Of a DNA stretch of 64,000 nt, positions 48,833 to 59,939 are shown piece by piece. Location: the NCBI GenBank assembly GCA_033063855.1, contig CP093831.1, forward strand, positions 2,666,001 to 2,730,000, in the 5' to 3' direction. Below the pieces are notes generated by a model. It searched no databases and was not told where the DNA came from. It was given only the letters and a program-made list of their open reading frames with translations. Origin of the DNA: Smittia aterrima (Eukaryota > Arthropoda > Insecta > Diptera > Chironomidae). Both the position numbers and the translations under genes were made by a program. Numbering within the stretch: the stretch's first letter is position 1; every line of letters starts with the position of its first letter.

Positions 48833-50857
48833 GTTCATTGATGCTACCACGAACCTTCAGATACTTCTAAAAGGAACTAATACGTTGAACTTAACGTCAC
48901 TCCACACCTCGAGGTGACTAAGTGCTTTGAAATATTCATCCTCAAACTAGAACGTCATTTTCAAATTAAAGTTTATGCTTCGCTGTGAACGGGATTGCGT
49001 AAACCACTCGCTCGTTCTAGCCAGAACCTCGAAATTAATGAATGGAACCGAAAATGAGCGCTTAATGATAAAATTGTGCTATTGTAGTTGCCTTCTTTTA
49101 ATGAAAATGTAATTCAACAATTAAAATGCTTCAAACAGAAAATATCGTGTGTGGGTTGTGCATGTTAACTCTCGTTTTTTTTTCTTTTTACTACTACTAC
49201 GTCGAACGTGTAGGAAAACTTTAATTCACAAACGAAGAGAGCTCGAAGTCTCTTAAGTCGTGAATGAAAATTTATCGTTTGGCTTTGAGGTGGTCAACAG
49301 ATTTGAGAGTTTTCCTATTTGTCGAGAAGGGGGTTCGCATTCCGCAACACTTTGCCCTGTTTTTTTTTTCATTGATTGCGTGAATATCTCAGTAATCTTT
49401 TGTCTAGCAATCAGTTTTCTTTTTTTCACAAGCAGCTACTTGCTATTTGGCACGAGCTTACGAGACACAACCTTCTGATACAACACACAATGGCTTGAGA
49501 GACCTCATAAGAAATAATAATTTTTATAAAAGGAAACTTGTTTTTCAATCGATACTTTTTTATATTTCGCTCTCTCGTCTCCGTCTTCACAGGTTTTTTA
49601 TATGAATCACTTTACGTTTGTGTTGGTCGTCGAGTCCTATCCCGAATCTTTCATTTTCTCCTCCGCAACTGATTTGTCTAACGAAACTAATTAACACCAA
49701 ATAACGATACTACTGCATTCTATCGCGACACTCACTCTTATTGCACTTTGAAACCCAAAAGCCTAATTACAGAATTTATTTGAGGCCCGCAAAAAATAAT
49801 AAGAGGAAGGAAAAAAATGTTTGTCCAATATCTTATAATTTCGTCATCCACTTGACATTTCTTCACAGTTTTAACTTTAAAGAACCTTTCGCACTTGCGA
49901 TACAATCGCACAAATGACTTAAAGCCTTAAAACTCCACGATTAAATCATTTTTAATCGAACGCGAGACGGAATACAAAGTTTTACTACACAGTCGAGAAA
50001 ATTTTTGGGGTCCTTCGATCAATTCCGTCACGCGCTGAGTGGGCGGATGTGATATTTGAAATATTTTTTTAACAATAAAGGAAACATTTGCACAAGGATT
50101 TTAAAAAGTTTTAACTAATGTAAACAAACAATAAATTATAGTGGAACGGAATTTTTATAGTTACCTTGGATAGGCTTTTAGTTTAGGCCTTTTTAGGGAT
50201 TTCACTTCAAATATTTCGTAAAATACCCAGGATGTCCCCTCGACTCCCAATTCTTCACAAGGATGTCCCTTCGTAAACCGTTAAAAAATAAACATCTGCA
50301 TCATTCGTAAAATATCGTTGAACTCAAATGTTACTGAGAAATTTCACAAGCTCTCCTTCTTATACGATGTCAAGTTAATAAACGTTACCGGTGAAGACAT
50401 AATGAAGTATCTGAAGTATTTGCATCAACATTTATTTCAGTAATGCAACGAGACCTTAGAAAATGTTCGTTCTCCAACTGCTGGATCCACAAGTTTGAAT
50501 TCCCTCCGTTAATAAAAAAAACTAACTTAATTAATTTTGTACGAAAATTATTTTATTACCGTTCGTTTCTTGTTTAGATTTGAACAACTAGTTTTTGAAA
50601 AAGAGATTTCTTTTAATTCTTTGACAATTATTAACGAAAATGTGAAGAACGAATAAGTCGGTATTTAAACATCGATTGCTACGTAGGTAGATCATCTTTT
50701 AAAAATATTCTATTTGAAAGGATGAATCAGGCCTGAGAATTCTCTAAAAGATCCTTCAGTTCCAAGGGATGAACGACAGGCCCACTTAGATCTCTAAATT
50801 TATAACGATGCTCTCGTTAGTGACAGTTTCGGCTGATGGACATTCTTCGGTGTTCTG

Positions 50858-53620
50858 TCACATACATTTAAATTGAGTTTCGATGTCCACACGACAGATC
50901 GGACAATGTTTGCTCGTTGCCAACCATTGATCAACGCAGTCGCGATGGAACAAGTGCATACATGGCAGACGTCTAAAAATAACATGGAAATTAGTTTTTG
51001 TTTTCGATTCAACTTTAGAATTTTTAATAATATCTCACCTGACATCATTATCGATCTCAAATTGAGACAAACAAATCGTGCATTTCTCACTGTCTTCATC
51101 GGCTTCACTCTCTCGACGTAGTTTTTTGTACTTGTGAGGCAGCGTGTGAGTTTCGATCGTGTCTTGTGTAGCCCCACGATTGGCACGCTCTTCAATAACT
51201 CTTACGAAGCGGTTCAGTCGCGTAAGCAAGTTAAGTGGCTGATTGAGTCGCTCTTGTCGAAGCTAAAAGAAATTGACTTAGATTTCGAAAAAGGAAAATG
51301 GTTTCTATCGGAACTTACTCCAATTGAAAGATGAACATGAGGCGGAGGATGAGGAATCGCATAATGCATGTGATGATGATGAATATGCGGTTGCGTTGTA
51401 TCTTGTGGTTCCATCGAATGCCTTTAAAATCAAGAATGTCAAAAATTTCTTATTTTGTAAAAAAATTGTTAGTTACCAAGGAGCAGTTCGTCGATATCGC
51501 GTGTGTGCGTTTGGTTGCTGCAAATTTCTCAATCGATCGAAGCTTCTCAAACTGTCAGTCGGATTTGTGACGCTATTACTAGGATTATTATTATTATTGT
51601 CGATGATCAACCCTGGAACCAACCTATGAGATCCACCAACAGGTTCGACAGGATAATATGGATTTGGTGGAGGCGGACGAAGCACTTGAACTTCAGGAGC
51701 ATTCTCATTGAACGATGGCGACCAGTAATGTCGACGAATTTCCTGTTCTTGATATTGTCGTCTCCATAAATCTTCATGAACAGCATAAGGACGACCATTC
51801 GACATTGAGTAGAAATCTCTTGAAAATCTTCTTGGACGATTATAATGATGCCCTTCAGTCATAAATGGACAGCGTCCAACATGTTGACGACAGTTCTGAT
51901 GAGCTGTTGGTGGAACAACAGGTTCTGTTGGAGAAGGCAGAACATTTTGCTGGAAAACTGGAGACGGAGGACGATAGTAGTTCGCTAGTGACGGAGAATT
52001 GTAACTACGACGTGGTCTTAAATCTTGTCCAGGACTTTGGTTTTGAATTCTAGGTCTTGGAACAGCAACATGATTGACATTCTCAGCAACTGGAGCTTCT
52101 GGTTCCACTACGGGATTTGATGGGCTTTCACGCATGAAGCGTGGAACATAATTTTGTCCGTCGTACAGCATCACATCATTTCCGGTTATCATATTGCGAA
52201 AGTTTGTTTGTCTTGGCGGTGCAGTGTGTAGAGGAGGAGTCGGGATATTGATAATTTGTCGAGACGGAGTGGATACAGTGACAGAGTTCTGTGTTGACAC
52301 AGAAGATGTCATGATTGGAGCACGTTGAGCATTGACTGTCAATGGATGAGCTCTTTGAACTGTTGGTGTTGGCGGCATTTGAAGACAATAGTAAGGCTCA
52401 ACATATCGTGAAGAAGCTGACGCTGATTGCAAAGTTGGAGAGTTGCGAATATTCGGAACTGGATGCTCACTAGTGCTTCCAATCAAAATCCTATCAATGC
52501 TTACCACATCGGCAGGCGATGGCGCATTATCAGTGTCTGAGTCAGCTGTTAAATCAATAGGAGCAGTTCGATCGCTCACAAAGATAACGTCATCGTCTTC
52601 TTCAGGCGATGAATCGGACAACCAATCAAGTTGGAGATCAGGAGCTGCTAAAGCAACATTTTTGGCTTCACTTGGTTCGTCTTCAATAAGAATTGCTGAT
52701 GACTCTGGAATATTGACTTGTCCATCATCAGAGTCATCCGAGTCGGATTCGTAGTAATTGCGTTTTTTGGCTGGAGGTTGAATTGTTCTTTTCTGTAATC
52801 CACTCGGACCAGGAATCATTGTTGGATCGATACCGTTACTTGTAGAGGCAGTTTCATCAACTTTATGTAATTTTTTACATTTTGTAGATCCTTTGGAGCC
52901 CAGCATGGGAAAACAATTATAACAATCACAGACAATCTCATCTTTCGGCTTGAGACTGAGAAATCTATTAACGTTGGTTGAGATATCACAGGAGGTTGAT
53001 GACCCGTTCGCACATTCAACTTTGACGAGATTTTGTGCTTGATTTGAGTTTTCATTTGCAAGGAGATTCAAAAAACTAAGTTCTTCCTCTCGATTTCCAG
53101 TTCCGCGCTTCTTCAATGGCATATTTCGATTCCGATTTTTTTGACTCTCACTGATAATGCTGTCGTGTGTTTTACGTTTAGCAAAACTTGTTACGTTCGA
53201 GACGTGCTGTCGTTTCCTCCCCGTCAGATTGCTCTGAACATCCAACTCCTCTGTCTCACAGCCCGAACTCAAATCAATGACTGGATCATTTGGAGTAGGC
53301 GTATCAGCAAAAATTCTATTGAAAGTGTTGCCGTTGAGTAAATTGTTAAATGTTTGCGAACCACCGAACATGGGACTTTGTTGCTGTTAATGAAACGACA
53401 CACATCAGTATAATTTTAGAGGTCACATTCCAAATGGTTATAAACTTACATATGAGTTATTGCTGGAAGCGAACAGGGAGTTGTCTTGCAGCTCTGCGTC
53501 GCCTGTGAATGTTTGCAATTGAAAAATAAAATGAATTCTTTTTTAAGAGGAAAGGAAATACCAACCTGACTGATCATCAAATGCCAGATCAAGATCCAGC
53601 GTACTACCAATAAATTCCAT
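50858..53620 (-). CDS. RNF111: Arkadia/RNF111-type SUMO-targeted RING-H2 E3 ligase
   Basis: Six exons (53620-53566, 53502-53450, 53383-51477, 51421-51319, 51262-51039, 50972-50858) give 818 aa. The C-terminal RING-H2 (CTIC..C.H..H..C..CPIC, ~755-810) plus the preceding NRGA and PHKYKKL blocks and the HLSIG motif identify Arkadia. This ligase degrades Ski/SnoN-type repressors and boosts TGF-beta/BMP signalling. Hydrophobic cores flanked by acids look like SUMO-interacting motifs: VIDLSS (~63), AILIEDE (~264), VIFVSD (~300) and PIDLTADSD (~313). The middle is Pro/Asn-rich and disordered, with a HHHH stretch. The start MEFIGSTLDLDL sits on a 55 nt first coding exon. It is head-to-head with eIF1A. 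Confidence 0.93.
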
Positions 53621-54247
53621 GGCTGTGTTCTTGCGAAGGATAAAATCAACTTCTAACACTTTAAATCACAACTTTTCTTCTTTAAAAATGGTTTTTCTCG
53701 CGGAATTTCTGATAGAAGTTTTTCGCAACTGCGACAACAAAATCTAATTTGGCTTTTGTTGGAATATCTTGCAATATTCCACTGCGAATCGATGCACTTC
53801 ACGTAGCTCTCAGCTTCGCCATTGCTCTTGTGCTATTTTCGAGCTGAATAATCGACAAATTACGATAATTTTAGACAGACAAAAAGCAAAGGGAATTTTA
53901 TTATTATGACACGTGAACGTTGAATTCGAGTGGAGACTTTTGGGACGACGACTTATAAATGATGTAGCAAATATCGAGACAAAGAAAACTATTTAAATAT
54001 AAAGTAAAACTTCTTTTTTAAGAGTGGTGATTAAGGAAAATATATTAAAACAACTTGAACAGCAGTTTCTCATTATTTAAAAAGTCTAAAGCCTGAATTT
54101 CGATCACGAAGTTTCAAAAAAAATTATTTCGAGTCCCACCACTGACGTACAAATCATTCAGTAAGCATATTCGTGCATCCCGTGTGGATAAAATTAAAAT
54201 TTAAGTTTTCACGTTCACAAAGGGAATAAAACAAATCGAAATTCACA
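53621..54247. promoter_or_regulatory. Divergent region, RNF111 / eIF1A
   Basis: 627 bp between divergent start codons; both promoters and leaders lie here. I see no clear TATA box for either gene. Confidence 0.5.
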
Positions 54248-55064
54248 ATGCCGAAAAATAAGGGAAAGGGAGGAAAGAATCGTCGTCGTGGTAAGAACGA
54301 GAACGAGTCCGAGAAGAGAGAGTTGCTGTTCAAAGAAGACGAGCAAGAATATGCTCAAGTCACAAAAATGCTGGGCAATGGAAGGCTTGAGGCGATGTGC
54401 TTTGACGGCGTGAAACGCTTGTGTCACATTCGAGGCAAACTAAGGAAAAAGGTGAGCGTGAAACATTTCGTGAAAATCTTGCGACGTGGGAGAAATTCGC
54501 ATTTGAAAATTGAGGTGCTCGCTCACTTGAGTCGAAAAAATGGAGATTTCTTAGAACCACATTGACGTAAACTGTTTGATGATGAAATTGCAAATGATTC
54601 CCATGCACTCACATCGTGCTACAAGAAATATTTCACATCTTGCACTAGAAAATTTCACAAATATCTGAAACTAGGTTGGCTCGTGGATCCATCGAGCAAG
54701 AAGAAGAAGAAGATTTGACATTCATAAACTCAATGACTCGGTTCAACGTTCCTTGTCATATAAACAAACAATTGCGCATTCGAAAAGGAATATCGTTGCT
54801 AACAGTTTATTATTCTTTAAGGTTTGGATAAACCAGGGCGATATCATTCTCGTTGGATTGCGTGACTACCAGGATACAAAGGCTGACGTCATTTTCAAGT
54901 ACACACCCGATGAAGCCAGAAATCTGAAAACATACGGAGAGTTCCCAGAATCAGTCAGAATAAACGACACAGTGACATTCGTTGAAGGAGACATGGACGA
55001 TGAAATTGAATTCGACGACTACAGCAGTTCGGACAACGAAGTCGATCCAGTTGACGCTATCTGA
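54248..55064 (+). CDS. eIF1A: Translation initiation factor eIF1A
   Basis: Two exons (54248-54451, 54822-55064; phase 0) give 148 aa, the usual metazoan length. A basic N-terminal tail (MPKNKGKGGKNRRRGK) is followed by the OB fold and an acidic C-terminal tail ending in the eIF5B-binding DPVDAI-type motif. eIF1A sits in the 40S A site, supports scanning and start-codon choice, and recruits eIF5B. The 370 bp intron splits the OB fold after LRKK; read-through gives a shorter frame that I regard as artefact. AATAAA is at 55442. Confidence 0.98.
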
Positions 55065-55607
55065 TCAAAGCATCAGCAGCAGTCAACAATCTAACAAAAT
55101 TAAATTCGCTCTTTTGATTTCTCTTCTTCCACCTTTTTTGTAAATTTAATATTTTGTTGAATGAATGAAGTTTAGTTCATCGATCGAGCCTCGGGGGTTC
55201 CATTTAGTAGACTTTCAGAATATTTTAAAGCTTCACTAACGCTTTGTTGCACTAGAAGGTGGCTTAAATCTGCCTGAACTTTCTTTTCATTTCTTTTGTT
55301 AAACTTGGAATCAACGATTTCATTTAAAACTCAACATTGTTCTTAATTTTCCTCCGTCACGACTTTCCACATTAAAAGAAATTCGATAGATTGTAAATCT
55401 TTTTGTTGTAATCGACAAGTGATTTGAGAGAACGAAAAGAAAATAAAATTTGATGTGTTAAGGATTCAAATAATTGGGAAGTTCTCTTTTATTCAAGCAA
55501 AGAAACTTCTTGTCAACAACTTGAATTTTCAGTCGAGACGTCACAGATGAAGAAAAAAAAACATCTGTAAAATATTTCCAAGTCTTCTGAGTTACCTTCA
55601 GTTCGAA
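55065..55607. other. eIF1A 3' UTR and fucosyltransferase upstream region
   Basis: 543 bp with a poly(A) signal at 55442-55447 for eIF1A. No further feature is visible. Confidence 0.5.
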
Positions 55608-56920
55608 ATGTTTAGACGAAGAAAACACTTAGTTCTGCTCGTTGCCAGCGTTGCAGTCATAATAAGTTTAATTTATTTAAAAGAAGAGTTTTCCAATCGA
55701 AAGCCAGTTAATGAAGTTATTTATCCAAAGAGATATAAAGATCTAGAAAAATATCTTGATACAGGCAAGAAAAAAGCTTTTCCGAATAAAACAATTTTAC
55801 TTTGGACGAAATTCTTTTCGTATAAGTTTTGGCGATTGCCTGAAGAAGTGTTTCAAGAAGGATACTTAAAGAAAACTGAATGTCCCGTCACCAATTGTGT
55901 GTTCACTTTGAACAGAACGTACCTACAACATCCACACGACTTTGATGCAATTTTATTCCACACTGCTGAGACAAACAGAGACTTGAGTGATATTCCATTA
56001 ACCAGAAGACCACGACAAGTCTACATTATGGTGTCTAAAGAGTTAGAAATTTGTTAATCAAATCATTCATGATCTGAAGAATATTTTTTTCCAGGTGTCC
56101 ATCACAGATTTGGCATAATATGTCGTTAGAAAGAAGCTTTTATAATCTAACAATGTCTTATCGGTTAGATTCAGACATCACATGGACCTATGGAGCGGTA
56201 TTTGATAAATTAAGTAAAAAAGAAATTGCGCCATCACGGAACGTACAGTGGAGAGAGCCAGATCATGATTTTAAAGGTTTGAGAACTCAAAATTCGTCGC
56301 TCAGAAATTAAATTTATTTCTTGATAGATTCAAAAATGATCCAGCAAGCAAAAGAGAAGACAAAGACAGCAGCTTGGTTCGTATCTCACTGTAATTCGTT
56401 TTCAAAACGAGATGAACTTGTGGAAAAGCTTCAAGAGTACATTGATGTCGACATTTATGGAAAATGTGGAACTTTGGAATGCGAGAGATTCTCGGCTAAG
56501 TGCGACGAATTATTAAACACAACTTACATGTTTTACTTTGCATTTGAGAACACTCTTTGTATTGATTACGTTACTGAGAAAGCTTTTGATATGATGAAGA
56601 ACTTTGTTATTCCTGTGATCTACTCAGGAGCAGAGCTTTCTCATTTTCTGCCACCGAAATCTTATATCGACGCTGAAAGCTTTGAGACAGCCGAAGATCT
56701 CGCCAATTACCTCAAATTTCTATCGAACAATCCCGATGAGTACATCAAATATTTTTGGTGGAGAAAATATTACAAAATTGTCACTCAAGATGCTTTCGAT
56801 CCTTGCAAGGTTTGCAAGAAGTTGAATGAGCCGAAATTCAAAGCAAAACGACAAGTTTACACGAGCATCAAGAATTGGTTTTACAAAGATGTTTGTCACA
56901 ATCCTAAAATAAAGTTTTAG
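55608..56920 (+). CDS. GT10 alpha-1,3-fucosyltransferase
   Basis: Three exons (55608-56041, 56095-56276, 56328-56920; introns 53 and 51 bp) give 402 aa. It is a type II Golgi membrane protein: short basic tail MFRRRK, membrane segment ~8-24, stem, then the GT10 catalytic domain. The family signature FYFAFENTLCIDYVTEKAF with the following PVIYSG is intact near residues 290-315, and an NVQW..EPDHDFK block lies before it. It transfers fucose from GDP-fucose, either to the N-glycan core or to antennae; I cannot decide which. The intron 1 donor (GA|GTTAGA) was chosen because it continues the frame into CPSQIWHN. AATAAA overlaps the last codons. Confidence 0.93.
56908..56913 (+). terminator. Poly(A) signal inside fucosyltransferase coding end
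   Basis: AATAAA spans the codons just before the TAG stop (56918-56920). No other canonical signal precedes the GH31 promoter at 57069, so the 3' UTR is predicted to be only some 10-20 nt. Confidence 0.5.
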
Positions 56921-57068
56921 CAAAAAGAAAAGTTTTCCTCTTTAAAAGCTTTGGGAGCTTTTTTTTATTTCTTTGCTGGGAACAATCACAAACCACTTTA
57001 AATTGATAAGTTTAGATTTTACAGCTGACAAACAGCTGATAAGCTGCTGATAAATCACATCGGATCAA

Positions 57069-57076
57069 TATAAAAA
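57069..57076 (+). promoter_or_regulatory. TATA box of the GH31 gene
   Basis: TATAAAAA lies 58 bp before the start codon, with an initiator-like GCAGTT at 57101-57106. A TATA box is unusual for a housekeeping ER enzyme. Confidence 0.5.
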
Positions 57077-57126
57077 CAAATTGATTTCCTCAACTCGATT
57101 GCAGTTGATTGTGATTCGCTTCGAAA

Positions 57127-59939
57127 ATGAAGATCCTCGGAATAATATTTTTGATCAATTTCGCTGCTGCAGCGGATCATGATAACTTCAAAACTTGTGA
57201 GCAGTCGAGTTTTTGTCGTCGATGTCGCAATGTTACTGGATCTTCGAGCTATGAAGGTCTCATGGATACACTTCAAACTGATGTAAATGGAGTTACAGTT
57301 GAAGTTCGCAATAATGAAAATAATCATTTGTTCGTTCTGAAACTCAATGCGCTTCAGGTTAGTCGTAAATAAATAAATTAGTTTCATTGCTTAATTCGGA
57401 TTTTTCATCTAATTCAGGATAATTCGTTTCACTTCGAAGTTGATGAGAAATCTCCGTTATTGCCTCGCTATCGTGTCACCGAAGCTTTGTATCAAAATCC
57501 TATTTACGAACTCGTTGATGTCTCATCATCAGAATCGGAAATTATCGTGAAATCAAAAGCTAATCGAGCTGTTATTAAGCTCAATCCACTTCAAATCGAT
57601 TTTTATCAGAATGAAGTCTTATCAGTTTCTGTGAACAGCAAAGGACTCATGCGAATTGAGCAACTTAGAGAAAAACCTGAGACCTTAGATCCAAGTGAAG
57701 ATCCTGATTCTTGGGAGGAAACATTCAGGAACGTTACTGACACAAAACCGAGAGGACCAGAAGCCGTTGCAATGGACTTTACTTTCCCACAATCTGAAGT
57801 ATTGTTTGGCATTCCTGAACACGCTGACTCATTCGCTTTGAAGGTCACGAAGGATGAAGAACCTTATCGACTTTACAACATTGACATAGCTTATTACGAA
57901 GTTGATTCTCGAATGTCAATGTATGGAGCTGTTCCTGTCATCTACGGGCACGGAGCTTCGAGATCTGCTGGAATCTTCTGGCATAACTCAGCTGACACTT
58001 TCGTTGATATTCACGATAACAAGACAGCTCACTTCATCTCAGAAGCTGGAATTCTCGATGTTTTCGTGTTTCTCGGTCCAAAGCCAAGTCAAGCGTTTAC
58101 TCAATACACGAAGCTCACTGGCGTCGCTAATCTGCCTCCGCTGTTCTCTCTCGCATACCATCAAAGTCGATGGAATTATCTTGACCAACCTGAAGCGATT
58201 GGAGTCGTTGATAAGTTCGATGCGAACGATTTACAACTCGACACGCTTTGGCTTGATATCGAATACACAGATGGAAAGAGATATTTCACTTGGAACAAAA
58301 CTGCATTTCCGACTCCTCTTGAGATGATCGATTACTTTAGAAGTAGTGGACGACACTTAACTTACATCATCGATCCTCATATCAAGAAAGATGAAGATTA
58401 TTTCTTCTATCGTGAGAATCGTGAGCGTGGATATTTCATAAAAGACAAAGAAGGCAATGACTTTGAAGGAGATTGCTGGCCAGGCCTTTCGAGCTATGTC
58501 GATTACTTTAATCCAGAAGCTCGACGATTCTACGCTGATCAATATTTATTGACAAACTTCGCTGACAACGCAATCGATACAGGAATCTGGAATGACATGA
58601 ATGAGCCATCAGTATTCAATGTACCAGAGGGGACGATCGCCAAAGATAACATTCATTACGGCGGATGGGAGCACAGAAACGTTCACAATCGATACGCTTT
58701 GATGCAGGTGAAGGCAACTCACGATGGATTGATGCGACGAGCTAATGGAGAAGAACGACCTTTCATCTTGACGAGAGCTTTTTGGAGTGGCGTTCAGAGA
58801 TATGCAGCGATTTGGACGGGAGACATTGGAAATTCTTGGGAATACTTGCAGACTTCAATCAAAATGTGTTTAACGATCTCAGTGTCAGGTAAGAACTGAA
58901 AGTGAAACTTGAATTTATTTTCGAATTCGTGAATTCACTTTAAGGCATTTCATTCTGTGGAAGTGACGTTGGAGGTTTCTTCGGCAACCCTGAACAAGAT
59001 CTTCTTGTTCGTTGGTACCAAGCAGCTGCTTATCAACCTTTCTTCCGCGCTCATGCAAATATTGATTCAGATTATCGTGAACCTTACTTGCTGCCCGCAG
59101 CTCAAATGTCGATTGTTCGTGAAGCGATTAGAAAGCGTTATGCGTTGCTTCCACTTTGGTACACAATGTTCTTTGAGCATGAACGAGATGGAAGTCCAGT
59201 GATGAGACCAATGCTTACTCAATATCCTTTGGATAAAAACACTTTCACATTAGACGATCAGTACATGTTGAGCGATAAGCTTTTAGTTCGTCCAGTTATT
59301 CATAAGAACGTGACAAAGGTTAGCGTTTACTTCCCTTCGACCGATGGCGACAAGAAAAGTGAGATTTGGTATGACACAGGCGATTACAAAAGATTCGATT
59401 CTGTTGGTTTTCAATCGATTGAGGTCAACGAGTTGAAGATTCCTGTTTATCAACGAGGAGGAACAATCATTCCCAGAAAGGAAATAATCAGAAAAGCTTC
59501 AGCTGCCATGATTGACGACCCAATTTCACTTCTCGTAGCAGTTGACAATTCTGAGAAAGCTTCTGGAACATTATTCATCGATAACGAAAAGAACTTTGAC
59601 TATCGAAGAGGAAAAAGCATTTACATTAGCTTTGATATTGTCAACAAAACCTTGACCAGTAAGTTGATCGACGAAAACACCGGCTACGTTACGAATTGTA
59701 AACTTGATCGAATTTTGTTTGCCGGATTCAAAGAAATTCCAAAAGCAGCAAAGATTGAGTCTGAAGGCGTTGAACGAAATTTAGAAATCGTCAATGTCAC
59801 TGAAACTTTCTTCGTTCTTGCAAAAGTTGACGTAAACCTTGGAAAAGAATTTACAATTGTGATGAGCTCAGCAATCCAAAATGTTGTTCACTTAATTTTG
59901 TTGTTTGCTTCTTTGTTGATTTACTTTGTTTTCAACTAA
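57127..59939 (+). CDS. Glucosidase II alpha-like GH31 enzyme with hydrophobic C-terminus
   Basis: Three exons (57127-57357, 57418-58888, 58945-59939) give 898 aa. A signal peptide (1-16) precedes NFKTCEQSSFC, the typical mature start of glucosidase II alpha (GCS2alpha/GANAB). The GH31 domain has WLDIEY, IWNDMNEPS with the nucleophile Asp (~470), and WTGD (~543, acid/base). ER glucosidase II trims the two inner glucoses of N-glycans. The family usually reads WTGDN; here it is WTGDI. The last ~20 residues (VVHLILLFASLLIYFVFN) are hydrophobic and end at the stop, preceded by SSA, like a GPI-attachment signal or tail anchor. The family's known members end without this. It may be the only GIIalpha or a relocated paralogue. 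AATAAA is at 59945. Confidence 0.92.

Larger units (their letters stand above)
47470..50857. other. Intergenic, capicua promoter side to RNF111 3' end
   Basis: 3.4 kb with the capicua upstream region and the RNF111 3' UTR. The only item that drew attention is the TATA-led small open frame at 48558-48832, listed separately. Otherwise it is AT-rich and featureless. Confidence 0.5.

Noticed and set aside
54579..54668. C box-like ATGATGA and D box-like CTGA in the eIF1A intron, as a possible box C/D snoRNA
   Set aside because: The flanks do not form a terminal stem and I could not see C'/D' boxes, so the motif pair is likely chance.
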